64,000 nt of DNA from Paragorgia papillata. Its lineage: Eukaryota; Cnidaria; Anthozoa; Scleralcyonacea; Coralliidae. Below are positions 22,407 to 31,064 of the stretch, one piece after another (positions within the stretch are counted from its first letter, which is position 1; each line of letters starts with the position of its first letter). The DNA is taken from NCBI GenBank assembly GCA_035771165.1, contig JAWNZC010000337.1, forward strand, positions 6,342,001 through 6,406,000, read 5' to 3'. Made by a program: the position numbers and the translations under genes. The notes under the pieces are model-generated. The model did no database searches. It saw nothing but the letters and a program-made list of their open reading frames with translations, and was not told where the DNA came from.

Positions 22407-22745
22407 AGTAGTAATACCCCCCCATATAGGGACCAAAGGAATGCCGCCTCATTAAATATTCAACTTATTATTTATTCATTCTCAGGCTCCTTTGGGACCT
22501 CCAAACCCTAACCTCATTATTTATGCTTACATCATTATTTCTCAGGTTCCTTTGGGACTTCCTAACCCTAACTTTTTTTCCCCCAACTCTAGCTTTCATC
22601 CAACCCCCCGTGTAATACGTCATAACCGATAGCTCTCCGACTGATTCCCGAAGTTCTCATTAGTAATAGGAACCAAAAATTTATTTATACACTTTACCCT
22701 ACTGATAGTCAACACTTGTGGGGCACGTAGACGTACAGAGCATGC
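22407..22745. repeat. Polinton left terminal inverted repeat
   Basis: Inverted match to 31065-31409, including AAATATTCAACTTAT, CTTTGGGACCTC, CCAACCCCCCGTGTAATACG, CGATAGCTCTCCGACTGATT and GTTGACTATCAG-type blocks. It contains two CCCTAAC blocks that resemble, but are not, telomere repeats. Confidence 0.9.
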
Positions 22746-23181
22746 GTACAATATACTTTAACAAAATAAACGTTCTTTCCAAGGAACGAGGGAGAAATTG
22801 ATAGAGACACTTTATATTTTTTATCTTAAACCTTCTTGGGGGGAATATAGAGAGTTTTGAACAGCCTAAAAGGCAAAGCGATTTATAACTTTGAAAGCGT
22901 TGCTACGCTTTCTGTTACTAAGTGTGATATTTGCATATTTATCCTCAGTGCACGTGCAGGAGACAAAAGAGAAACTCATTAGGGGTCATTAAGAGGATTA
23001 AGCGTTTGGACAAGTCTAGGCGAGAAGGTCATTAGCAGTGTTACCATAGCAAAACCGCGTCGCGTCGCCTCATAAGACAGAATTCAAAGTATTCAGTTTA
23101 AAATATTTATTTAGTCTTTGGTTTAAAATTACACATATCAAAACAAATTACCGTTACATATAAATAGTTCACACCGAGCAT

Positions 23182-23566
23182 CTAGTAAGGTCTGCTTCTT
23201 AGATTATATTTAGGTGTTTTTATTTTAAAAGTAGAATGATAATCTTTCTTGTCTTCTGATGATAATTGGGACACATCTTCTTTTGTCATGGGTAAATATT
23301 TTGATCTAGTCATCAATAGATGATGTTCATACTCTTCTCTATCATCCGGAGTCATCTTTGCCAAGTCTTTCTCTGTCGGGTCGCCCAAACTTTCCCAGTT
23401 ATGAAAGAAATTATGTTTAAGCGTCGGTTGTTCAACGGTAGGAGGCGGTGTTAGGAAATAGGTTTTAGGTGTAGCAGGGAAACCCTACGGAAGATCGTCA
23501 GTTTCTTGTTTATCTCCGGTGTCAAGTTTGGTGTATTTTTCCGAGGCTGAGTTTCAAGATTATCTA
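23182..23566 (-). pseudogene. Packaging ATPase C-terminus, truncated copy 1
   Basis: Matches the C-terminal tail of the ATPase at 25631-27283 (GDPTEKDLAKMTPDDREEYE ... NLRSRPY). The upstream ATPase core is missing: sequence jumps at about 23566 from the NLETQPRKNTPNLTP-coding stretch directly to the next gene. A TGG-to-TAG change and a one-base loss relative to the complete copy break the remaining frame. Not functional. Confidence 0.85.
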
Positions 23567-23576
23567 TTTTTTTTTT

Positions 23577-24251
23577 TTATTTCGGTTCAAAATTATTTTC
23601 ATTAACTCCATCGGTAATATAAGCCTTGGGACATGCAGTACAGAAACCAATTGAATGTGAAAAAGATAAGGGAGATCCTAAGTTACATAATTTACATTGA
23701 TTGTTATCCTGATAGAAATCTTTCCATGAACATTTAGGACACTGAAGTAAATATACAACATGTACAATACTTTGACAGTGTTCACATTCTCCAATAAGTT
23801 CTTCATTTCTCTCCGAGTCCTCTCCACTCCAATGCTCCGCCTCCGACTCTTCTTGTTTTTCAGAGTCAGTTTCTTCATCTTCGCTTTCGGATTCCGGCTC
23901 TTGATGTTCGTGACGTGCCAGCAAGGTCAAAACTTGAACATTTTCAATGAGACTTTTATCAATTTTCAAATTTGCTAGTCCTTTAATAAAAATATCTAAA
24001 CCAAGGGGCTCGGGAATCTTGGCATCGTATTCTGTAAGACAATATTCTATCAAATCAGTGATATTTGTTCTTGGTATAGTTCTTCCGTTATATACTATTT
24101 CCCCTCTTGAATTCCACGTGAGAAGACTATGAGATATCAGCAAACTGTTTAGCAGAGAAGACACTTTCTCTTCATCGATTTCGTAGTGTAAATGTGATAT
24201 TATTTGTTGGACGCGATAATTAGCGAGGCTTGTTTCTTCCATGATGTTCAC
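23577..24251 (-). CDS. Polinton accessory protein with C-terminal zinc-ribbon-like cysteines
   Basis: 224 residues, no family recognised. The first 110 residues look helical, with a leucine-rich segment near 30-45. Residues about 116-145 are a strongly acidic linker (Glu/Asp/Ser). The last 70 residues hold four CxxC pairs (CEHC, CPKC, CKLC, CTAC) with spacing suited to two zinc ribbons. It is co-directional with the small gene at 24287 and 35 bases downstream of it. The identical protein is encoded at 27825-28499. Conservation of an open frame in a decayed element suggests recent duplication. A role in transcription or DNA/protein contact is only a guess from the cysteines. Confidence 0.6.
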   Translation of the reverse strand: MNIMEETSLANYRVQQIISHLHYEIDEEKVSSLLNSLLISHSLLTWNSRGEIVYNGRTIPRTNITDLIEYCLTEYDAKIPEPLGLDIFIKGLANLKIDKSLIENVQVLTLLARHEHQEPESESEDEETDSEKQEESEAEHWSGEDSERNEELIGECEHCQSIVHVVYLLQCPKCSWKDFYQDNNQCKLCNLGSPLSFSHSIGFCTACPKAYITDGVNENNFEPK

Positions 24252-24286
24252 GCTTAAACTGACTATCGTAGAAACTTTTAGTTCTT

Positions 24287-24610
24287 TTATACCATTTCTG
24301 TGAGTCCTTCTAAAACAGGACCAAGCAACAGGCTTAGAAATCCTTTACCGTTTTGAACCAGTGTTTTCTTTTTTCGTCTAAAACTTCGTCGGGGATCAAC
24401 CAAAATGTGTAGATCGTCCTGGTAAGGGCTAAGTCTTTCAATCACCTGACGAGGTAGTTGGTAGTGCATTTGCCAAAAATTGTGCGCACACTCGCATATA
24501 CATCGAACCTGCTCAGGGCTCGCAGACTCCAAAACAGCTCGCTGTACATGTTGTATGGGTTTTGAAAGACACAAAAACTGAAGAAATGCCCTCTGTTCGT
24601 TGGTAAACAT
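24287..24610 (-). CDS. Small Polinton protein with hydrophobic C-terminus
   Basis: 107 residues. The N-terminal 60 residues are helical (EQRAFLQFLCL, ASPEQVRCICECAHNF). A basic stretch RRSFRRKKK sits at about 76-84, and GKGFLSLLLGPVLEGL near the C-terminus is hydrophobic and amphipathic. Small proteins of this plan (helical start, basic patch, Gly-Phe-Leu hydrophobic end) accompany packaging ATPase and capsid genes in Polinton/adintovirus-like elements and are suspected virion or membrane-active components. The specific role here is inference. A near-copy lies inverted at 27472-27789 and is two residues shorter. Confidence 0.55.
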   Translation of the reverse strand: MFTNEQRAFLQFLCLSKPIQHVQRAVLESASPEQVRCICECAHNFWQMHYQLPRQVIERLSPYQDDLHILVDPRRSFRRKKKTLVQNGKGFLSLLLGPVLEGLTEMV

Positions 24611-24699
24611 CTCTATCTGAAAGTCAGTGTCTAAATGAGGAAATCTCTACCAGAAAACGCATTTTAAGAGGAAGATAAGCAGTAGAAAGAAAAAAGAGG

Positions 24700-24795
24700 G
24701 GATCCCCGGGGGTGTTTGGGGTTACCCCTGGGTGTTTGGGGTATCCCCGGGGGTGTTTGGGGGTACCTCGGGGTGTGATGGAGTTACCCCATTAT
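24700..24795. repeat. GC-rich minisatellite, short copy
   Basis: About four copies of a roughly 20-bp unit built on CCCCGGGGGTGTTTGGGGT. It is the inverted counterpart of 27293-27385 and lies exactly at the junction between segment 1 and the duplicated gypsy scrap. Confidence 0.9.
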
Positions 24796-24849
24796 AACAC
24801 TGTTATAATCTCGCACACAGGAAAGTACTACCCAACAGAATTCCAAGTG
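24796..24849 (+). repeat. Duplicated gypsy flank and target site inside the Polinton
   Basis: AACACTGTTATAATC through the target site CAAGTG repeats 22353-22406 with one C/T difference. It is followed at 24850 by a second Polinton left end. Host (gypsy) sequence therefore sits inside the element, so a piece spanning the insertion junction was duplicated after insertion, or the assembly has joined two haplotypes. Confidence 0.9.
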
Positions 24850-25190
24850 AGTAGTAATACCCCCCCCCCCCCATATAGGGACCAAAGGGATGCCGCCTCA
24901 TTAAATATTCAACTTATTATTTATTCATTCTCAGGCTCCTTTGGGACCTCGAAACCCTAACCTCATTATTTATGCTTACATCATCATTTCTCAGGTTCCT
25001 TTGGGACTTCCTAACCCAAACTTTTTTCCCCCCAACTCTAGCTTTCATCCAACCCCCCGTGTAATACGTCATAACCGATAGCTCTCCGACTGATTCCCGA
25101 AGTTCTCATTAGTAATAGGAACCAAAAATGTATTTATACACTTCACCCTACTGATAGTCAACACTTGTGGGGCACGTAGACGTACAGAGC
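24850..25190. repeat. Second copy of the Polinton left terminal repeat
   Basis: Direct repeat of 22407-22745, with a longer C-run after AATA (14 versus 7) and scattered single-base differences. Confidence 0.9.
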
Positions 25191-25630
25191 ATGCGTACAA
25201 TATACTTTAACAAAATAAACGTTCTTTCCAAGGAACGAGGGAGAAATTGATAGAGACACTTTATATTTTTTATCTTAAACCTTCTCGGGGGGAATATAGA
25301 GAGTTTTGAACAGCCTAAAAGGCAAAGCGATTTATAACTTTGAAAGCGTTGCTATGCTTTCTGTTACTAAGTGTGATATTTGCATATTTATCCTCAGTGC
25401 ACGTGCAGGAGACAAAAGAGAAACTCATTAGGGGTCATTAAGAGGATTAAGCGTTTGGACAAGTCTAGGCGAGAAGGTCATTAGCAGTGTTACCATAGCA
25501 AAACCGCGTCGCGTCGCCTCATAAGACAGAATTCAAAGTATTCAGTTTAAAATATTTATTTAGTCTTTGGTTTAAAATTACACATATCAAAACAAATTAC
25601 CGTTACATATAAATAGTTCACACCGAGCAT

Positions 25631-27283
25631 CTAGTAAGGTCTGCTTCTTAGATTATATTTAGGTGTTTTTATTTTAAAAGTAGAATGATAATTTTTCTTG
25701 TCTTCTGATGATAATTGGGACACATCTTCTTTTGTCATGGGTAAATATTTTGATCTAGTCATCAATAGATGATGTTCATACTCTTCTCTATCATCCGGAG
25801 TCATCTTTGCCAAGTCTTTCTCTGTCGGGTCGCCCAAACTTTCCCAGTTATGAAAGAAATTATGTTTAAGCGTCGGTTGTTCAACGGTAGGAGGCGGTGT
25901 TAGGCAATAGGTTTTAGGTGTAGCAGGGAAACCCCACGGAAGATCGTCAGTTTCTTGCTTTATCTCCGGTGTCAAGTTTGGTGTATTTTTCCGAGGCTGA
26001 GTTTCAAGATTAGTCAGAGGTTGAGACTGATTCTGCAGTTGGTTTTGAAACGTTAGAAAACGTCCTAGCTGATTGGAGTAGAGTATGCTCTTTTCTTCTG
26101 TTGTTAACTGTGGAGCTTGTACAATATCTTGCATTTTTTGTTCTGTATTGTAATTGGCATTAACGATCGGAGGTAATTGATAGGATTGCTTTTGTATGAA
26201 ACTACCCAGCTGTTGCTGCAGGCTGGAGCTATTTTCTCCAAGTAGAACATTGGTCTTGAGGCGATGAACGTCATCCGTTGTAGGCTTTAGATCTAGCATA
26301 AGATAACCATGAGGGCGGCTTGTTGCTTTCTCGTAGCTCTTCATAAATTCCTGAACATGACCTGGGTTCACCTGTCGAGCCAAGACATAAATTTGCTGTT
26401 TATCCCTCGGAGACTTGAAGAGTAAGATATAGTGTGCGTTGAGGCTAATGTTTCTGGTTTCTTTGCCTTGATGGAAAATATTTTGAACAATATAGATGAT
26501 AGACAAATTCCGGTGATGACTACCTTTAGTAAATAGACTAGAAATACGTTTATCTCCCCCTGATTGAGCCATAAGATCATCGATGACGATCAGGTTACGT
26601 TGAGAGACTTCAAGAAAATTATCAGAGTCAATGTCGGAAGGTATACCGTCGTAGAATTCGATGCCTGGTATTGTTTTGATCATCTCAAGATATATGGGCT
26701 GCCATTGTCCATAGCACCAAATGATACGTTCGGGAGGAGGATTAATCGTAGTTTTGGCGTTTTCAAGAAGCGTTTTCACCCATACTGTTTTACCACTTTG
26801 GGTGCACCCTGCTACAATACACGTGAACGGGTGCTGCATGACTGTAGATACGTTGGCTAGAGGAATAGGTTGTGAGGCGTTGCTCTCGGGGTGGACATTC
26901 TTAATATGACGAAGAAGGTGCTCTTTTCTCGATAGACTTTTTCCACATTTGTTGCAAACACCCCCGGGATACCCCAAACACCCCCGGGATACCCCCAAAC
27001 ACCCCCGCGATACCCCAAACACCATCGTGGTACTCCCAAACACCCCTGGGGTAACCCCATCACACCCCGGGGATACCCCAAACACCCTGGGGTAACACCA
27101 AACACCCCCGGGGTTAACCCCAAACACCCCCGGGATACCCCAAACACTCCACCCCAAACACCACCGTGGTACTCCCAAACACCCCCGGGATACCCCCAAA
27201 CACCCCCAGGGGTAACCCCAAACACCCCGGGATACCCCCAAAACACCCCCGGGATACCCCAAACACCCCCGTGGTACCCCCAA
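25631..27283 (-). CDS. Maverick/Polinton DNA-packaging ATPase (FtsK/HerA type) with N-terminal C2H2 finger
   Basis: 551-codon frame. Residues 1-109 are translation of the GC-rich minisatellite (GVPRGCLGYPG-type repeats) and may not belong to the native protein. Residues 110-131 form a C2H2 finger (CNKCGKSLSRKEHLLRHIKN). The ATPase has Walker A GCTQSGKT at 159-166, Walker B LIVIDD at 231-236 and a conserved KGSHHRNLSIIYIVQN block near 253-268. A Gln-rich linker and an acidic/basic tail ending NLRSRPY follow. The family is thought to pump element DNA into a capsid. This is the only complete copy in the window; truncated copies lie at 23182-23566 and 28510-28895. The true start is uncertain because the minisatellite keeps the frame open upstream of the finger. 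Confidence 0.85.
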   Translation of the reverse strand: MGVPRGCLGYPGGVLGVSRGVWGYPWGCLGVSRGCLGVPRWCLGWSVWGIPGVFGVNPGGVWCYPRVFGVSPGCDGVTPGVFGSTTMVFGVSRGCLGVSRGCLGYPGGVCNKCGKSLSRKEHLLRHIKNVHPESNASQPIPLANVSTVMQHPFTCIVAGCTQSGKTVWVKTLLENAKTTINPPPERIIWCYGQWQPIYLEMIKTIPGIEFYDGIPSDIDSDNFLEVSQRNLIVIDDLMAQSGGDKRISSLFTKGSHHRNLSIIYIVQNIFHQGKETRNISLNAHYILLFKSPRDKQQIYVLARQVNPGHVQEFMKSYEKATSRPHGYLMLDLKPTTDDVHRLKTNVLLGENSSSLQQQLGSFIQKQSYQLPPIVNANYNTEQKMQDIVQAPQLTTEEKSILYSNQLGRFLTFQNQLQNQSQPLTNLETQPRKNTPNLTPEIKQETDDLPWGFPATPKTYCLTPPPTVEQPTLKHNFFHNWESLGDPTEKDLAKMTPDDREEYEHHLLMTRSKYLPMTKEDVSQLSSEDKKNYHSTFKIKTPKYNLRSRPY

Positions 27284-27385
27284 TCACCCCTGGGGTAACT
27301 CCATCACACCCCGAGGTAACCCCAAACACCCCCGGGGATACCCCAAACACCCAGGGGTAACCCCAAACACCCCCGGGGATCCCCT
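26956..27385. repeat. GC-rich minisatellite, about 20-bp unit
   Basis: Roughly 20 imperfect copies of CAAACACCCCCGGGATACCC, with GGTAACC and CGTGGTACTCC variants. Reads in frame with the ATPase on the minus strand and as (PNTPG)n on the plus strand. Forms the apex of the internal inverted repeat. Confidence 0.95.
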
Positions 27386-27471
27386 CTTTTTTCTTTCTAC
27401 TGCTTATCTTCCTCTTAAAATGCGTTTTCTGGTAGAGATTTCCTCATTTAGACACTGACTGTCAGATAGAG

Positions 27472-27789
27472 ATGTTTACCAACGAACAGAGGGCATTTCT
27501 TCAGTTTTTGTGTCTTTCAAAACCCATACAACAGCGAGCTGTTTTGGAGTCTGCGAGCCCTGAGCAGGTTCGATGTATATGCGAGTGTGCGCACAATTTT
27601 TGGGAAATGCACTACCAACTACCTCGTCAGGTGATTGAAAGACTTAGCCCTTACCAGGACGATCTACACATTTTGGTTGATCCCCGACGAAGTTTTAGAC
27701 GAAAAAAGAAAACACTGGTTCAAAACGGTAAAGGATTTCTAAGCCTGTTGCTTGGTCCTGTTTTAGAAGGACTCACAGAAATGGTATAA
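27472..27789 (+). CDS. Small Polinton protein with hydrophobic C-terminus, inverted copy
   Basis: 105 residues, matching 24287-24610 except for a two-residue deletion (PIQHVQRAV versus PIQQRAV) and one Gln/Glu change. The open frame is intact. It lies upstream of the 224-residue gene, as in the other arm. Confidence 0.55.
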   Translation: MFTNEQRAFLQFLCLSKPIQQRAVLESASPEQVRCICECAHNFWEMHYQLPRQVIERLSPYQDDLHILVDPRRSFRRKKKTLVQNGKGFLSLLLGPVLEGLTEMV

Positions 27790-27824
27790 AAGAACTAAAA
27801 GTTTCTACGATAGTCAGTTTAAGC

Positions 27825-28499
27825 GTGAACATCATGGAAGAAACAAGCCTCGCTAATTATCGCGTCCAACAAATAATATCACATTTACACTACGAAATCG
27901 ATGAAGAGAAAGTGTCTTCTCTGCTAAACAGTTTGCTGATATCTCATAGTCTTCTCACGTGGAATTCAAGAGGGGAAATAGTATATAACGGAAGAACTAT
28001 ACCAAGAACAAATATCACTGATTTGATAGAATATTGTCTTACAGAATACGATGCCAAGATTCCCGAGCCCCTTGGTTTAGATATTTTTATTAAAGGACTA
28101 GCAAATTTGAAAATTGATAAAAGTCTCATTGAAAATGTTCAAGTTTTGACCTTGCTGGCACGTCACGAACATCAAGAGCCGGAATCCGAAAGCGAAGATG
28201 AAGAAACTGACTCTGAAAAACAAGAAGAGTCGGAGGCGGAGCATTGGAGTGGAGAGGACTCGGAGAGAAATGAAGAACTTATTGGAGAATGTGAACACTG
28301 TCAAAGTATTGTACATGTTGTATATTTACTTCAGTGTCCTAAATGTTCATGGAAAGATTTCTATCAGGATAACAATCAATGTAAATTATGTAACTTAGGA
28401 TCTCCCTTATCTTTTTCACATTCAATTGGTTTCTGTACTGCATGTCCCAAGGCTTATATTACCGATGGAGTTAATGAAAATAATTTTGAACCGAAATAA
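27825..28499 (+). CDS. Polinton accessory protein with zinc-ribbon-like cysteines, inverted copy
   Basis: 224 residues, identical in sequence to the product of 23577-24251, including the acidic linker and the four CxxC pairs. An A-run and the truncated ATPase tail follow directly. Identity between the arms implies a very recent duplication, ongoing gene conversion, or an assembly duplication. Confidence 0.6.
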   Translation: MNIMEETSLANYRVQQIISHLHYEIDEEKVSSLLNSLLISHSLLTWNSRGEIVYNGRTIPRTNITDLIEYCLTEYDAKIPEPLGLDIFIKGLANLKIDKSLIENVQVLTLLARHEHQEPESESEDEETDSEKQEESEAEHWSGEDSERNEELIGECEHCQSIVHVVYLLQCPKCSWKDFYQDNNQCKLCNLGSPLSFSHSIGFCTACPKAYITDGVNENNFEPK

Positions 28500-28509
28500 A
28501 AAAAAAAAA

Positions 28510-28895
28510 TAGATAATCTTGAAACTCAGCCTCGGAAAAATACACCAAACTTGACACCGGAGATAAAGCAAGAAACTGACGATCTTCCGTAGGGTTTCCC
28601 TGCTACACCTAAAACCTATTTCCTAACACCGCCTCCTACCGTTGAACAACCGACGCTTAAACATAATTTCTTTCATAACTGGGAAAGTTTGGGCGACCCG
28701 ACAGAGAAAGACTTGGCAAAGATGACTCCGGATGATAGAGAAGAGTATGAACATCATCTATTGATGACTAGATCAAAATATTTACCCATGACAAAAGAAG
28801 ATGTGTCCCAATTATCATCAGAAGACAAGAAAGATTATCATTCTACTTTTAAAATAAAAACACCTAAATATAATCTAAGAAGCAGACCTTACTAG
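28510..28895 (+). pseudogene. Packaging ATPase C-terminus, truncated copy 3
   Basis: Begins in the NLETQPRKNTPNLTPE linker at the same junction as copy 1, carries the same TGG-to-TAG stop (about 28590), and continues to NLRSRPY. It lacks the extra one-base loss of copy 1. Confidence 0.85.
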
Positions 28896-29329
28896 ATGCT
28901 CGGTGTGAACTATTTATATGTAACGGTAATTTGTTTTGATATGTGTAATTTTAAACCAAAGACTAAATAAATATTTTAAACTGAATACTTTGAATTCTGT
29001 CTTATGAGGCGACGCGACGCGGTTTTGCTATGGTAACACTGCTAATGACCTTCTCGCCTAGACTTGTCCAAACGCTTAATCCTCTTAATGACCCCTAATG
29101 AGTTTCTCTTTTGTCTCCTGCACGTGCACTGAGGATAAATATGCAAATATCACACTTAGTAACAGAAAGCGTAGCAACGCTTTCAAAGTTATAAATCGCT
29201 TTGCCTTTTAGGCTGTTCAAAACTCTCTATATTCCCCCCAAGAAGGTTTAAGATAAAAAATATAAAGTGTCTCTATCAATTTCTCCCTCGTTCCTTGGAA
29301 AGAACGTTTATTTTGTTAAAGTATATTGT

Positions 29330-29597
29330 ACGCATGCTCTGTACGTCTACGTGCCCCACAAGTGTTGACTATCAGTAGGGTGAAGTGTATAAATAAATTT
29401 TTGGTTCCTATTACTAATGAGAACTTCGGGAATCAGTCGGAGAGCTATCGGTTATGACGTATTACACGGGGGGTTGGATGAAAGCTAGAGTTGGGGGGAA
29501 AAAGTTAGGGTTAGGAAGTCCCAAAGGAACCTGAGAAATAATGATGTAAGCATAAATAATGAGGTTAGGGTTTGGAGGTCCCAAAGGAGCCTGAGAA
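29330..29597. repeat. Internal inverted copy of the Polinton terminal repeat
   Basis: Corresponds to 22481-22745 in reverse orientation, without the outer end. It sits 1.8 kb inside the true right end. Confidence 0.9.
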
Positions 29598-29619
29598 CAA
29601 AAGAAATCGTATCAGCAAC

Positions 29620-29905
29620 CTCCAATCGTCAACGCTATGCACAATACAGAACAGCTAATGCGAGATATTGTACAAACACCACAATTAACACCCGATGAAA
29701 AGAACATCCTATACTCTAATCAACTCGATCGTTTTCTGACATTCCAACAGCAGCTGCAGAATCAGCAGCATCAAGTTCAAACTAATCTTCAAACGCAGCT
29801 ACTAAAAGTTATACAAAATTTGACAGAGACCCCACAGAAGCCTCAAAAACCTGAACCCCAGCAAGCTGAACACCTTCCGTTGGATTCTCCGTCTTGGACT
29901 TTTGG
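29620..29905 (+). pseudogene. Diverged ATPase linker fragment
   Basis: HNTEQLMRDIVQTPQLTPDE and NILYSNQLDRFLTFQQQLQN resemble the Gln-rich linker of the complete ATPase (NTEQKMQDIVQAPQLTTEEK) but with many substitutions. It therefore derives from a different, older or sister Polinton lineage. The stretch is short and in the opposite orientation to the complete ATPase. Its end overlaps the start of the downstream zinc-finger gene on the other strand. Confidence 0.7.
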
Positions 29906-30531
29906 TGAAGAAATTCTTCATAGGCTTTCTTATGATCAGTTTCGTGGCTCGTGAATGTCTCTCCAGTCTTTTTGACTGTATATCGGTAGGATGGTAGCAT
30001 ACTGAACAGAACAGTGCAAAAGGGTTCAAGGGGATCTTCTTGCGGTTTCCATTCGAAAAAGTCACAGCAGTATTCTCTCTCGTTGGGACACGAGTAAAAC
30101 AGACGACCTTGGTTGTCACCCTCTTTCTTGACTTTTTGGGTACGGCAAACCTTTCTGTGTTTACACGTTGGTTTGGGACTCTCGAAGACATCTCCCCATT
30201 GCCAAAACGAGCAGGGATTCTCTCGCTCACAGCAGACAAAGTAAGGTCTCCCGTAACTTTCTTTCATTTTGTCTTTAACCATTCGCAGTGTCGCCAACAT
30301 CTGATGGGAAGAACACACTGGATGTAGACAACCACTTGTTCGAAAAGCGTCTACGGCTTTGCCAAACATATAATAATCTTCTTCAGGGCAGAAAAACTGA
30401 CAGCTAGGCTTTTGTCCACAGAACCAGAATAAGCCATTCTTGGTTGTTGAGTTAGATGCAGGTTTACCATGAAGACACTCCATTACAACGATCTTACTCT
30501 GACGACAAACAGTAAGCGAATGATACACCAA
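29809..30531 (-). CDS. GRF-type zinc-finger protein
   Basis: 240 residues with three Cys/His modules of the zf-GRF pattern. The modules are CLHGKP...GLFWFCGQKPSCQFF (about 19-48), CSSHQMLATLR...GRPYFVCCE...CSFWQW (about 73-112) and CKHRKVCRTQ...NQGRLFYSCP...CCDFFEW (about 122-162). GRF fingers bind single-stranded nucleic acid and occur in topoisomerase III, APE2 and NEIL3, and in mobile elements. Here it is a cargo or accessory gene of the Polinton derivative. The C-terminus (from about 215) overlaps the ATPase linker fragment on the opposite strand, so the last 20-25 residues may be non-native. Confidence 0.65.
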   Translation of the reverse strand: MVYHSLTVCRQSKIVVMECLHGKPASNSTTKNGLFWFCGQKPSCQFFCPEEDYYMFGKAVDAFRTSGCLHPVCSSHQMLATLRMVKDKMKESYGRPYFVCCERENPCSFWQWGDVFESPKPTCKHRKVCRTQKVKKEGDNQGRLFYSCPNEREYCCDFFEWKPQEDPLEPFCTVLFSMLPSYRYTVKKTGETFTSHETDHKKAYEEFLHQKSKTENPTEGVQLAGVQVFEASVGSLSNFV

Positions 30532-30851
30532 GTTAGCGAAGTGACGCTGTTCAACTCTCTATGGTTACGCGCATATTAATCAGGATTTCTTTGTCTAAAC
30601 TCTGACATTGCCTGGACGTCGACTCGCCCAGACTCGTTCTTTTGTTTAAAATACTAATGATCTCTTAATGAGATTTTACACATAGAAATATGCAAATATC
30701 AGTCTGAGAAGCAGTGAACCAAGCCAGGAGGATAAAGTTTTATTTCGTTTGTATTTAGACAAGTCAATACATTTGAAATCGTTGATCGTTCTTCTTACAG
30801 CTTCTCGAATTGATTCTTCACTGAAGGATTCGTATACTCTATACACTAGGG

Positions 30852-31049
30852 TTAGATAAGCGATAATTCGACCAAAGGGTTAGGGTTCATCTCTTCGTAA
30901 ACGTGTTGAAGACATATTCTGGGTATTTCGTCACTGATACTGTCGAATAGTACTCGATGTTCTTCTAGACAATGTTTAAAGTAATACGACAGAGTGTCTC
31001 TGTCGATATCAACGTTATTTTTCTTTAATTCATCGTAAATAATATCCAT
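30852..31049 (-). CDS. Small unrecognised Polinton open frame
   Basis: 65 residues, acidic and helical (IYDELKKNNVDIDRDTLSYY, CLEEHRVLFDSI). No family recognised. It lies just inside the right terminal repeat and points toward the zinc-finger gene. It may be the N-terminal remnant of a larger gene. Confidence 0.35.
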   Translation of the reverse strand: MDIIYDELKKNNVDIDRDTLSYYFKHCLEEHRVLFDSISDEIPRICLQHVYEEMNPNPLVELSLI

Positions 31050-31064
31050 GATACGCTCTCAACG

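Larger units (their letters stand above)
22481..24795. repeat. Left arm of a 2.3-kb inverted repeat inside the Polinton
   Basis: Pairs with 27293-29597. The arms carry identical 224-residue genes, the same ATPase truncation junction and the same premature stop. They appear nearly base-identical, apart from a few single-base and one 6-base difference. Spacer 24796-27292. Confidence 0.9.
27293..29597. repeat. Right arm of the 2.3-kb inverted repeat inside the Polinton
   Basis: Inverted copy of 22481-24795. It lacks the outermost 75 bp of the terminal repeat: at 29597 the match stops after GGAGCCTGAGA and unrelated sequence (ACAAAAGAAATCG) begins. Confidence 0.9.

Noticed and set aside
22495..22575. 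Telomere-like CCCTAAC blocks
   Set aside because: Only isolated copies that are part of the Polinton terminal repeat and recur with it; no tandem telomeric array.
26857..27360. Additional open frames across the GC-rich minisatellite (both strands)
   Set aside because: Shadow frames of the repeat; only the frame that enters the C2H2 finger and ATPase is kept.
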